Made by a program: the position numbers and the translations under genes
Part shown: one piece after another, positions 5,809 to 12,203 of the stretch
Layout of the letters: every line of letters begins with the position of its first letter
Numbering within the stretch: position 1 is the first letter of the stretch
Notes under the pieces: model-generated
Told to the model about the DNA's origin: nothing
The model's database searches: none
What the model saw: only the letters and a program-made list of their open reading frames with translations
Assembly (NCBI GenBank): GCA_011053245.1
Contig: DRGS01000095.1
Coordinates: 1 to 17,262 of the forward strand
Length of the DNA stretch: 17,262 nucleotides
Origin: Phycisphaerales bacterium
GTDB taxonomy: Bacteria > Planctomycetota > Phycisphaerae > Sedimentisphaerales > Anaerohalosphaeraceae
Reading direction: 5' to 3'

Positions 5809-5910
5809 CATCGGTCTGGCTGGGCCAGATAGCTGCCACCCGTCGGAACGCTGAGAGTAATCTTCATGGGTTTAGCACCCACAAGCTTCGCTTGAAGGTG
5901 CCACACGATG
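5809..5910. ncRNA. Candidate structured RNA, class unknown
   Basis: The segment can close on itself with CATCG (5809-5813) and CGATG (5906-5910). Inside are three arms: TCTGG/CCAGA (5815-5819/5825-5829), ACCC/GGGT (5838-5841/5868-5871), and GCACC/GGTGC (5875-5879/5897-5901). The last is topped by CAAGC-TTC-GCTTG (5882-5894). TGGGT/ACCCA (5867-5871/5877-5881) is a competing hairpin. I match it to no riboswitch or RNA family I know. Strand is undecided; on minus it would be in the 3' region of the FHA-GAF transcript. Short stems can arise by chance, so confidence is low. Confidence 0.3.
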
Positions 5911-5954
5911 AGAAAAGTGGAGGTTCATTGAAATCGCTGGGTCAGAGGTCCGTG

Positions 5955-6878
5955 TTAGAAGTTTTCGATCATTGCTGCTGCTTGTATGGTGATTAGTATT
6001 AGGTAATCGAGGTCGGTAAGTCCGTAGTGGCCGTGTTGTATTGAGTTTTCGGCGTATAGTATGCCGTATGATTTGCCGTCTTTTAGTATTGGGGCGACGA
6101 TCGCTGAGCGGAGATTGCCCTGTCCAGCTTCTCTTGGCAGTTTTGGTACGAGTACGTATTTGCTCTTTCCCATTGCGTCTGCGAGCGCTTTCTGGGCAGC
6201 TAACTGGCTTAGCGATATTGATGCGCTGGTTATCATCCTGCCGCCTTCGCAATCCATGGGTTCGTCCGGTTCTTCTCTCAACGCGACCCAGACGTTGGCA
6301 GCGGCAAATTGTCTGAGTAATATCTGCAAAAGTTGCTTGTGGAGTTGGTTGAGGTTTACCGTTGCGCAGATGGTCTGGCAGGCTCTTGAAAAGTCCTTTA
6401 TCCTTCTGGATGGTATCCTGATCATCTCGGCACTTTTTGAATCCGGGTTTCTAACTACGGTGTGAATCTCCGGCATGACCGCAGCTAAGGTGTCGTCGAG
6501 ATGGATGGGTTTTTCTTCTGTTTCATTGTCGTCAATGCCGACGGCGGTATCCGGCTTACGATCTTCTATATGAACCTTGAGGGTGAATATGCCAATCTCG
6601 ATCGTGTCGCCGTCTTTGAATTCTGACTTGTGAATGGCGTTTTTGTTCAGGATGGTCTTGTTTGCCGAGTCCAGGTCCTCGATTACCCACTGGTTGGTTT
6701 CGCTTTTGTACATTACGGCGTGCTGCCTTGATACAGCGCGGTCAGGGAGGAAGACCTGGCTTCCCATCTGTCGACCGATATAGACGGGGCCATCGTCAAA
6801 CTGGAAATCAGCAGCTAACTTACCTTCTCGACTGACGGATAGTCGCACGGCAGCGTCCTCTAATAAACCCTGATTCAT
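5955..6878 (-). CDS. FHA-GAF domain protein
   Basis: 307 aa from the ATG at 6878. Residues about 20-110 form an FHA phosphopeptide-binding domain with the hallmark GRQMGSQVFLPDRAVSRQHA (G-R, then S-R-Q-H) and the late strand NKTILNKNAI. A flexible linker follows (about 110-165), then a GAF domain (about 165-307) ending RSAIVAPILKDGKSYGILYA and LDYLILITIQAAAMIENF. It has no output domain, kinase or membrane span, so it probably acts as a cytosolic adaptor that reads Thr phosphorylation and a small ligand. Planctomycetes are rich in Ser/Thr kinases and FHA proteins; the partner kinase is not in the window. A GTG five codons upstream (6893) is an alternative start, but it precedes the -10 box TATAAT, which makes ATG 6878 the only start present on the predicted transcript. 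Confidence 0.88.
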   Translation of the reverse strand: MNQGLLEDAAVRLSVSREGKLAADFQFDDGPVYIGRQMGSQVFLPDRAVSRQHAVMYKSETNQWVIEDLDSANKTILNKNAIHKSEFKDGDTIEIGIFTLKVHIEDRKPDTAVGIDDNETEEKPIHLDDTLAAVMPEIHTVVRNPDSKSAEMIRIPSRRIKDFSRACQTICATVNLNQLHKQLLQILLRQFAAANVWVALREEPDEPMDCEGGRMITSASISLSQLAAQKALADAMGKSKYVLVPKLPREAGQGNLRSAIVAPILKDGKSYGILYAENSIQHGHYGLTDLDYLILITIQAAAMIENF

Positions 6879-6884
6879 ATCTCT

Positions 6885-6912
6885 ATTATACACGAAGGTT
6901 TCATTATGTCAA
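6885..6912 (-). promoter_or_regulatory. Perfect-hexamer promoter giving a leaderless FHA-GAF mRNA
   Basis: On minus, TTGACA (6907-6912) and TATAAT (6885-6890) are both exact consensus hexamers with a 16-base spacer. Only six bases (6879-6884) separate TATAAT from the ATG at 6878, so transcription should begin at or within a base or two of the start codon. Confidence 0.8.
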
Positions 6913-7212
6913 GCGTTAGAATCGGAAAGAATGAAAAAAACTTTGCTGTTTTTGCTATCCATCAAACATAAAGTTTGGTGTAATACCCGTTCTTTTTAAA
7001 GATGTGCGATTTTCGAAGCGTAACAGCTATATGACAGCGAATTAGATGGTTTTGGGCATGATGGAAGAAGAGGCGGCTATGGCTGTCAGGACTGTCAGAA
7101 CGGCAGTTGATTTCATCGAAAAAATGCTTTAATATGTCCTGGGCGGTCGATGTGTCAGTTTTGAAGAGGCTCTCGGTGATCGCTGGTGTTTAAGTGTCAG
7201 GAATTTTTCACT
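6913..7212. other. Intergenic region before the sugar operon
   Basis: A 300-base divergent region. It contains CATCAAAC-ATAAA-GTTTGGTG (6960-6980), a palindrome with one G-T pair that could serve as an operator. It also has CTGTCAG twice in tandem near 7070-7085. No clear consensus promoter for the plus operon was found. A 28-residue frame at 7046-7132 lacks a ribosome-binding site and is not called. Confidence 0.4.
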
Positions 7213-8127
7213 ATGAAGCCAACGTTATTGATCATTGCTGCGGGTATGGGAAGCCGCTATGGGGGACTTAAGCAGATCGACCCGGTAGGGCCCAACGGTG
7301 AGGTCATTATCGATTATTCGATGTATGATGCCGCCCAAGCGGGGTTCGAGAAGGTAGTGTTCGTGATCCGGGAAAGTTCTGAAGATGCGTTTCGCAAGCA
7401 GATCGGCAGTAAACTTGAGGGGGTAGTTGAAACGGCTTATGCTTATCAGGAACTGGATCTCTGTCTGGACGGTTTTCCTTTGCCTGATGGCCGGGAAAAA
7501 CCATGGGGTACTGGACATGCGGTACTGGTTGCTAAAGATGTTATTGATGACCCGTTTGCGGTTATCAATGCTGACGATTATTACGGGCCGAAATCTTATC
7601 GCTTGATGAAAGCGCAATTGGAGGCGATGGGCGATTCGGAAAATGGTGATTATGCCATGACCGGATTTATTTTGCGTAATACGCTGTCGGAATACGGAAC
7701 GGTTGCCAGGGGTATTTGTCAATGCGATGAGGAGATGTATCTGAGGAAAGTTACGGAGAGAGTCGGGATCAAAAAACTCGGTGCAGGAGCTGCTTTTACC
7801 GATGAAAACGGTAACGAGCAGTCGCTTAGCGGCGACGAGATCGTTTCGATGAATCTCTGGGGTTTTAATCCGTCTATATTTGGTCATCTTCAGCAGCAGT
7901 TTAACGACTATCTTAAAGAACATGCAGGTCAGTACAAGAGCGAGTTTTATATTCCGACGGCGGTCGATCATTTGATCTCATCGGGGCAAAGAAAAGTTAA
8001 GGTTCTGTTGACCGATGATAACTGGTTCGGTGTAACTTACCGTGAAGATAAAATTATCGCGCAAGCGTGTATTAACGAGTTGATCGAAAAAGGCGTCTAT
8101 CCCGATCGTCTCTGGAGTCAGTCATGA
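7213..8127 (+). CDS. Sugar-1-phosphate nucleotidyltransferase
   Basis: 304 aa from the ATG at 7213. NTP_transferase (GT-A-like, RmlA/GlmU superfamily) fold. The N-terminal loop LLIIAAGMGSRYGGLKQI is the nucleotide-binding signature GxGxR...K. NADDYYG in the middle provides the metal-binding Asp. The reaction expected is sugar-1-phosphate + NTP to NDP-sugar + pyrophosphate in the cytosol. Its stop overlaps the start of a NahK-like kinase by 4 bp (ATGA), so the kinase likely supplies its sugar-1-phosphate; an N-acetylhexosamine-1-phosphate is the best guess. The start at 7213 is chosen over GTG 7186 because family members begin at this MKPTLLIIAAG and AGGA lies about 10 bases upstream. The exact sugar and nucleotide cannot be read from the sequence. 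Confidence 0.88.
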   Translation: MKPTLLIIAAGMGSRYGGLKQIDPVGPNGEVIIDYSMYDAAQAGFEKVVFVIRESSEDAFRKQIGSKLEGVVETAYAYQELDLCLDGFPLPDGREKPWGTGHAVLVAKDVIDDPFAVINADDYYGPKSYRLMKAQLEAMGDSENGDYAMTGFILRNTLSEYGTVARGICQCDEEMYLRKVTERVGIKKLGAGAAFTDENGNEQSLSGDEIVSMNLWGFNPSIFGHLQQQFNDYLKEHAGQYKSEFYIPTAVDHLISSGQRKVKVLLTDDNWFGVTYREDKIIAQACINELIEKGVYPDRLWSQS

Positions 8128-9230
8128 ATTATGATCTGGAAAAAATCGCGAATCAGTTTCAGGTTCCCGGTGATTATGTTTCAGCTAAATCCTGCGGAAC
8201 GGGGCATATCAATGATACTTTTGCAGTAACGTTTAACCAGGACGGCAGAGATGTGCGGTATGTTCTTCAGCGCATCAATCATGCGGTCTTCAAGGATCCG
8301 CTTGGGCTTATGGAAAATATTGTGCGGGTTACCGAACATATCCGAAGTAAGCTGTTGCAGCGCAATGTTGAAGATATATCGCGAAGAGTTCTAAGAGTAT
8401 TTAACGCTAAGGATGGTAAGGATCATTACAAAGACGATGAGGGTAATTTCTGGCGTGCGATGAACTTTGTCGAGGGCGCGCGGACGTATGACGTTCTTGA
8501 ATCCACGGGACAGGCTTATGAGGCGGCGAAGGCGTTCGGACTTTTTCAGAGTCTTCTGGCTGATCTTCCGGAGCCGGCTTTGCATGATACGATACCGGAT
8601 TTTCATAATGGTCCGAAACGATACAGTGCGTTTATTAAGGCTTTGGAGGCGGATCGCTGCGGGCGGGCGGTGACGGCGAAGAAAGAGATTGCTTTTGTTA
8701 AGGAAAATGGCGGGATATTCAATGTCTTGCCGGAACTGGTGGAAGCTGGTAAGATACCGGTTCGTACCACCCATAACGATGCTAAGATAAATAATGTGAC
8801 GCTGGACAATGAAACGGGTGAGGGAATTTGTGTTTTTGATCTCGATACGGTTATGCCGGGGCTTTCGCTGTATGATTTCGGCGATCTGGTACGCAGCACG
8901 GTTTGCCAGGCTAGAGAAGACGAGAAGGATCTGTCCAGGATTGAAATAATAATGCCGAATTTTGAAGCGTTGGTCAAAGGATACATGACGACCGCAAAGG
9001 AATTTCTGAATCAACACGAAATTGACAATCTTGTCCTGGGCGGTAAAATGATAACATTGATAATGGGTACAAGGTTCCTGACGGATTATCTTGACGGAGA
9101 CAACTATTATAAGATCGACTATCCGGATCACAACCTGGATCGATGCCGAACTCAACTTAGGCTCGTTGAATTGATGCTCGAACGTGAAGATGAGATGAAC
9201 GAGCTGGTTGCAAAAATGAGCGATAGGTAG
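8124..9230 (+). CDS. NahK-like sugar 1-kinase (aminoglycoside phosphotransferase fold)
   Basis: 368 aa. The choline/aminoglycoside-kinase-like fold is seen in the glycine loop CGTGHINDTFAV (24-34), the ATP lysine region RYVLQRINHAVFKDP (45-59), the catalytic motif THNDAKINNV (216-225; H217, D219, N223-N224), and the metal motif VFDLDTVMPGLSLYDFGDLVR (237-257; Asp239/Asp241). The combination DLDTVMPGL..DFGD is typical of N-acetylhexosamine 1-kinase (NahK, galacto-N-biose/lacto-N-biose pathway), often misannotated as 'mucin desulfatase'. It should phosphorylate GlcNAc/GalNAc or a similar hexose at C1 and hand it to the adjacent nucleotidyltransferase. GGAG lies 6 bases before the overlapping ATG. 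The substrate is inferred from family resemblance, not shown. Confidence 0.85.
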   Translation: MNYDLEKIANQFQVPGDYVSAKSCGTGHINDTFAVTFNQDGRDVRYVLQRINHAVFKDPLGLMENIVRVTEHIRSKLLQRNVEDISRRVLRVFNAKDGKDHYKDDEGNFWRAMNFVEGARTYDVLESTGQAYEAAKAFGLFQSLLADLPEPALHDTIPDFHNGPKRYSAFIKALEADRCGRAVTAKKEIAFVKENGGIFNVLPELVEAGKIPVRTTHNDAKINNVTLDNETGEGICVFDLDTVMPGLSLYDFGDLVRSTVCQAREDEKDLSRIEIIMPNFEALVKGYMTTAKEFLNQHEIDNLVLGGKMITLIMGTRFLTDYLDGDNYYKIDYPDHNLDRCRTQLRLVELMLEREDEMNELVAKMSDR

Positions 9231-9273
9231 AGCATTGCATGAACTGTATTGAATATTGAATTACGGATAGAAT

Positions 9274-10848
9274 ATGGAAACGAATTTAATAACTGAGACA
9301 AATTTTAGCGCTGTCGATTGGGTCATTGTTATTGTATATCCTATGATCTCCTTAGGGATCGGCATTTTTGTCAGCAAGTTCATCAAGAACATGAATGATT
9401 TTGTCTGTGCCGGGAAAGGATTAGGTACGGCTCTTGGAGTTGCTACACTTACAGGTACCGAACTTGGGCTTATCACCGTAATGTACAGCTCGCAAAAAGC
9501 GTTCAATGGCGGCTTTGCGACATTTCATATAGCGCTTATCGCCGGTGTTGTCACATTTTTTGTAGGCGTTAGCGGCTTCTTTCTTTATCGGCTAAGAGAA
9601 ATGCAGGTGCTTACTATACCTGAGTTTTATGAACGCCGTTTTGACCGGAAAACGCGCATCTTGGGCGGTATCATGATGGCATTCGGTGGTATTCTGAATA
9701 TGGGTCTGTTCCTGAAGATCGGCTCGATGTTCATTGTCGGGATCACCGGCTTATCGGAGAACAGTTGGGCGTTACCTACAGTGATGGTATTTTTGATTTC
9801 CATGGTATTGATCTACACATGCCTTGGCGGTATGGTTTCGGTTGTTATTGCAGACTATGTTCAATTTGTTGTTCTTTCTTTTGGAATGCTTCTTGCGACC
9901 TTTCTTGCCATACGAAATCTCGGCTGGGATAATATCTTCAACACTGTCGCCGAGATAAAAAAAGAAGCAGGCTTTAATCCCATTATGGAAGGCAGCGGTT
10001 TTGGGATCGAGTATATTATGTTCGTGGCCTTTATAGGTCTGGTCAGTTGTGCTATCTGGCCGACAAGCGTTTCGCGTGCTCTTTCCGCAGAATCTCCGAA
10101 GACAGTTAAAAAACAGTTTACATTCGCGTCTATTTCATACATGATCAGATTTTTGCTTCCATACTTCTGGGGCATTTGTGCTTTCGTCTGGATAATGAAC
10201 GAGGGAGGAGCTTTAAAAGAAGCCTTCTTCCCTTCAGCCGAAGGAGCCGAAGCGGTCGACAATCTCTATGCGATGCCGATGTTTCTCGGTCATATTTTAC
10301 CTGCCGGCGTGATTGGCCTGATAACAGCGGCAATGCTGGCGGCGTTTATGTCAACGCATGACAGCTACCTGCTCTGCTGGAGCAGTGTACTTACTCAAGA
10401 TGTCATTGCGCCTCTTATGGGCGATAAACTGACAGCTAAAAAGCGGATCGTTATCACAAGAGTTTTGATCGTCGTGATCGGTCTTTGGGTACTTGCCTGG
10501 GGTCTGCTTTACAAGGGCAGCCTTGACATCTTTGATTACATGGGAGTTACCGGAGCAATATATTTTGCCGGCGCCTTTGCGCTGCTGCTCGGAGGCTTAT
10601 ACTGGAAGCGGGCAAGTTCGACAGGAGCATTTTTGGCATTGCTGGCAGGTTCATCAGCGATTCTGGGGCTTGGGCCGATACAAAATCTGGTCAAGGAAAC
10701 ATTTAATATCACAATAACCGCTCCTCGTGCAACGTTAACAAGTGTTGCATTAACAACAACGGCGATGATAGTCGGTTCGCTGCTGTTCCCGGATAAAAAG
10801 AGCAAAGCAGATGCAGTCAAAGAATTTGCCGGCAAAGAAATTAAGTGA
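9274..10848 (+). CDS. Sodium:solute symporter (SSS family)
   Basis: 524 aa integral membrane protein with 13-14 predicted spans. The first span is at about 13-35 (VDWVIVIVYPMISLGIGIF) after a short extracytoplasmic N-terminus. The unwound first-core region GLGTALGVATLTGTELGL (49-66) and the cytoplasmic motif LREMQVLTIPEFYERRF (107-123) are typical of SSS transporters (LeuT-like fold, Na+ coupled). The length is normal for the family. It lies 43 bp behind the sugar kinase in the same direction, so import of the sugar (or glycoside) that the kinase acts on is the likely job. A weak GGAT site precedes the ATG. Exact substrate unknown. Confidence 0.92.
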   Translation: METNLITETNFSAVDWVIVIVYPMISLGIGIFVSKFIKNMNDFVCAGKGLGTALGVATLTGTELGLITVMYSSQKAFNGGFATFHIALIAGVVTFFVGVSGFFLYRLREMQVLTIPEFYERRFDRKTRILGGIMMAFGGILNMGLFLKIGSMFIVGITGLSENSWALPTVMVFLISMVLIYTCLGGMVSVVIADYVQFVVLSFGMLLATFLAIRNLGWDNIFNTVAEIKKEAGFNPIMEGSGFGIEYIMFVAFIGLVSCAIWPTSVSRALSAESPKTVKKQFTFASISYMIRFLLPYFWGICAFVWIMNEGGALKEAFFPSAEGAEAVDNLYAMPMFLGHILPAGVIGLITAAMLAAFMSTHDSYLLCWSSVLTQDVIAPLMGDKLTAKKRIVITRVLIVVIGLWVLAWGLLYKGSLDIFDYMGVTGAIYFAGAFALLLGGLYWKRASSTGAFLALLAGSSAILGLGPIQNLVKETFNITITAPRATLTSVALTTTAMIVGSLLFPDKKSKADAVKEFAGKEIK

Positions 10849-10856
10849 GGTGATAT

Positions 10857-11027
10857 ATGCAAGCGTGGATGTTACTTTGGAAAATAGTTTTAATTGGCGG
10901 GATGATACTATTTGGACTTATGTCGGTATGGGTGATCATCTGGGGAGCTTTTGATATAAAGAAGCTGCTGCGGTCCCTTAATACCGAACACGAAAAAGGA
11001 ACCACCGAACCGTCCCGTGAAGATTAG
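10857..11027 (+). CDS. 56-aa single-span membrane protein, likely symporter accessory
   Basis: Begins 8 bases after the symporter stop with an excellent ribosome-binding site (GAGGTG, 5 bases before ATG). Translation starts MQAWMLLWKIVLIGGMILFG and has one hydrophobic span at about residues 5-31. A basic DIKKLLRSL stretch and a polar tail ending EPSRED follow, so the topology is probably N-out/C-in. Small single-span proteins of the form '...LLWKIVL...W..I.GA.DIK.LL..L' often directly follow SSS genes in planctomycetes and Bacteroidetes (recalled). A role in assembly or regulation of the transporter is inference. Its length makes it easy to miss in automated annotation. Confidence 0.85.
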   Translation: MQAWMLLWKIVLIGGMILFGLMSVWVIIWGAFDIKKLLRSLNTEHEKGTTEPSRED

Positions 11028-11059
11028 AGTGTGGGAATGAAATAATTTAAGGAAGTGAG

Positions 11060-12049
11060 ATGGGATCGGCAAACACTCAAAATCGTTACGACCAAATGAA
11101 GTATAACCGTTGCGGCAGAAGCGGAATTTTGCTGCCGGCGGTATCGCTGGGCCTATGGCATAATTTCGGCGGGATAGATGATATGGCCAAGAGCCGGCAG
11201 ATGATCACGAGGGCGTTCGATCTGGGCATAACGCATTTTGATCTAGCCAATAACTATGGGCCGCCTCCGGGTTCGGCGGAAGAGACTTTCGGGTCGATAC
11301 TCAAAACCGATCTGGCATCGCATCGTGACGAGTTGATCATATCCACTAAGGCGGGTTATCCGATGTGGCCGGGCCCTTATGGAGACGGCGGTTCGCGAAA
11401 ATATTTGTTGGCCAGTCTCGATCAGTCGCTCAAACGGATGGGGCTTGAGTATGTTGATATTTATTACTCGCACCGGCCCGATCCTGATACTCCGATGGAA
11501 GAGACGATGGCTGCGCTGGACCAGGCTGTTCGTCAGGGTAAGGCCCTTTATGCTGGCATATCCTCTTATGACGCGGAGCAGACGCTTCGGGCCGCGTCGA
11601 TCCTGAAAGAATTAAACAATCCCTGTCTTATTCATCAGCCGCGATATTCGATGCTCGATCGGTGGGTAGAAGACGGCTTGCTTGATGTTCTGGAAAGTGA
11701 GGGGGTCGGTTGTATTGCGTTTTGTCCTCTTGCACAGGGGCGGTTGACCGATAAATATCTCGATGGTATCCCAGCCGACTCCCGGGCGGCCAGCGAGCAT
11801 GGGTTCCTTAAACGAACTGCTATTACCACCGAGCTTGTCGCTAAGGTGACGACACTGAACAAGATCGCCGCCGATAGGGATCAGAGCCTGGCACAGATGG
11901 CACTGGCGTGGGTTCTCAAGGATGAGCGAGTAACATCGGTTTTGATCGGGGCAAGCAAGGTCGAGCAGATCGAGGAAAATGTTGCGACACTGAAGAATCT
12001 TAAGTTCACAGCCGATGAGTTGGCGGCGATAGAGGCAGCCCTGAAGTAA
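11060..12049 (+). CDS. YghZ/Gpr-type aldo-keto reductase
   Basis: 329 aa, (beta/alpha)8 AKR closely like E. coli YghZ (L-glyceraldehyde 3-phosphate reductase, AKR14), with long identical runs such as FDLGITHFDLANNYGPPPGS. The catalytic tetrad is intact: D61, Y66, K97 (ISTKAGY) and H138 (YYSHRPD). The C-terminal NADPH site is present (SVLIGASKVEQIEENV). It reduces small aldehydes with NADPH in the cytosol; YghZ acts on L-glyceraldehyde 3-phosphate and methylglyoxal. It is the last gene of the sugar operon, 32 bp after the small membrane protein, with GGAAGTGAG before the ATG, and may detoxify or recycle a carbonyl by-product. Slightly shorter than the E. coli protein (about 346 aa) because the C-terminal tail is missing. 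A diverged copy of its last 13 codons lies 1.8 kb downstream. Confidence 0.9.
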   Translation: MGSANTQNRYDQMKYNRCGRSGILLPAVSLGLWHNFGGIDDMAKSRQMITRAFDLGITHFDLANNYGPPPGSAEETFGSILKTDLASHRDELIISTKAGYPMWPGPYGDGGSRKYLLASLDQSLKRMGLEYVDIYYSHRPDPDTPMEETMAALDQAVRQGKALYAGISSYDAEQTLRAASILKELNNPCLIHQPRYSMLDRWVEDGLLDVLESEGVGCIAFCPLAQGRLTDKYLDGIPADSRAASEHGFLKRTAITTELVAKVTTLNKIAADRDQSLAQMALAWVLKDERVTSVLIGASKVEQIEENVATLKNLKFTADELAAIEAALK

Positions 12050-12066
12050 TACCAATGGTATTTTTA
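12048..12066 (+). terminator. Short stem-loop with T-tract after the AKR gene
   Basis: AATACC (12048-12053) pairs with GGTATT (12057-12062) around AAT and is followed by TTTATTTT. The stem overlaps the AKR stop codon and is AT-rich, so termination is probably partial. A second stem-loop with T7 follows at 12114-12136. Confidence 0.45.
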
Positions 12067-12111
12067 TTTTCGCGTTGTAAAGACTATAAGTTATTGTAAA
12101 CGAAAGAGTAC

Positions 12112-12143
12112 TCCGCGTATAAACGCGAATTTTTTTACGCGGA
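12112..12143 (+). promoter_or_regulatory. Terminator-like hairpin with competing outer stem
   Basis: CGCGT-ATAA-ACGCG (12114-12127) followed by AATTTTTTT looks like an intrinsic terminator with a 5-bp stem. Alternatively TCCGCGT (12112-12118) pairs with ACGCGGA (12137-12143) across the T-run, hiding the terminator. Both use the same left arm, so only one can form. Confidence 0.5.
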
Positions 12144-12144
12144 A

Positions 12145-12153
12145 TGGTATAAT
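12145..12153 (+). promoter_or_regulatory. Extended -10 promoter of the ILEI-hydrolase gene
   Basis: TGG immediately before a perfect TATAAT (12148-12153) makes an extended -10 element. The -35 position is not recognisable. Transcription from about 12160 gives a leader of about 44 nt to the TTG start at 12204, including its GGAG site. Confidence 0.55.
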
Positions 12154-12203
12154 ACGCGAGAATATAAATGTTGACCGCTTTTTCAGCAGGAAATGGAGTA
12201 AAA

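Noticed and set aside
5591..5906. Two minus-strand open frames of 82 codons
   Set aside because: They translate palindromic repeats (including the VIPAQAGIHAV artefact peptide) and have no start signals.
7046..7132. 28-residue frame MVLGMMEEEAAMAVRTVRTA onward
   Set aside because: No ribosome-binding site, a stop codon directly before it, and no recognisable homology. Chance is the simpler explanation.
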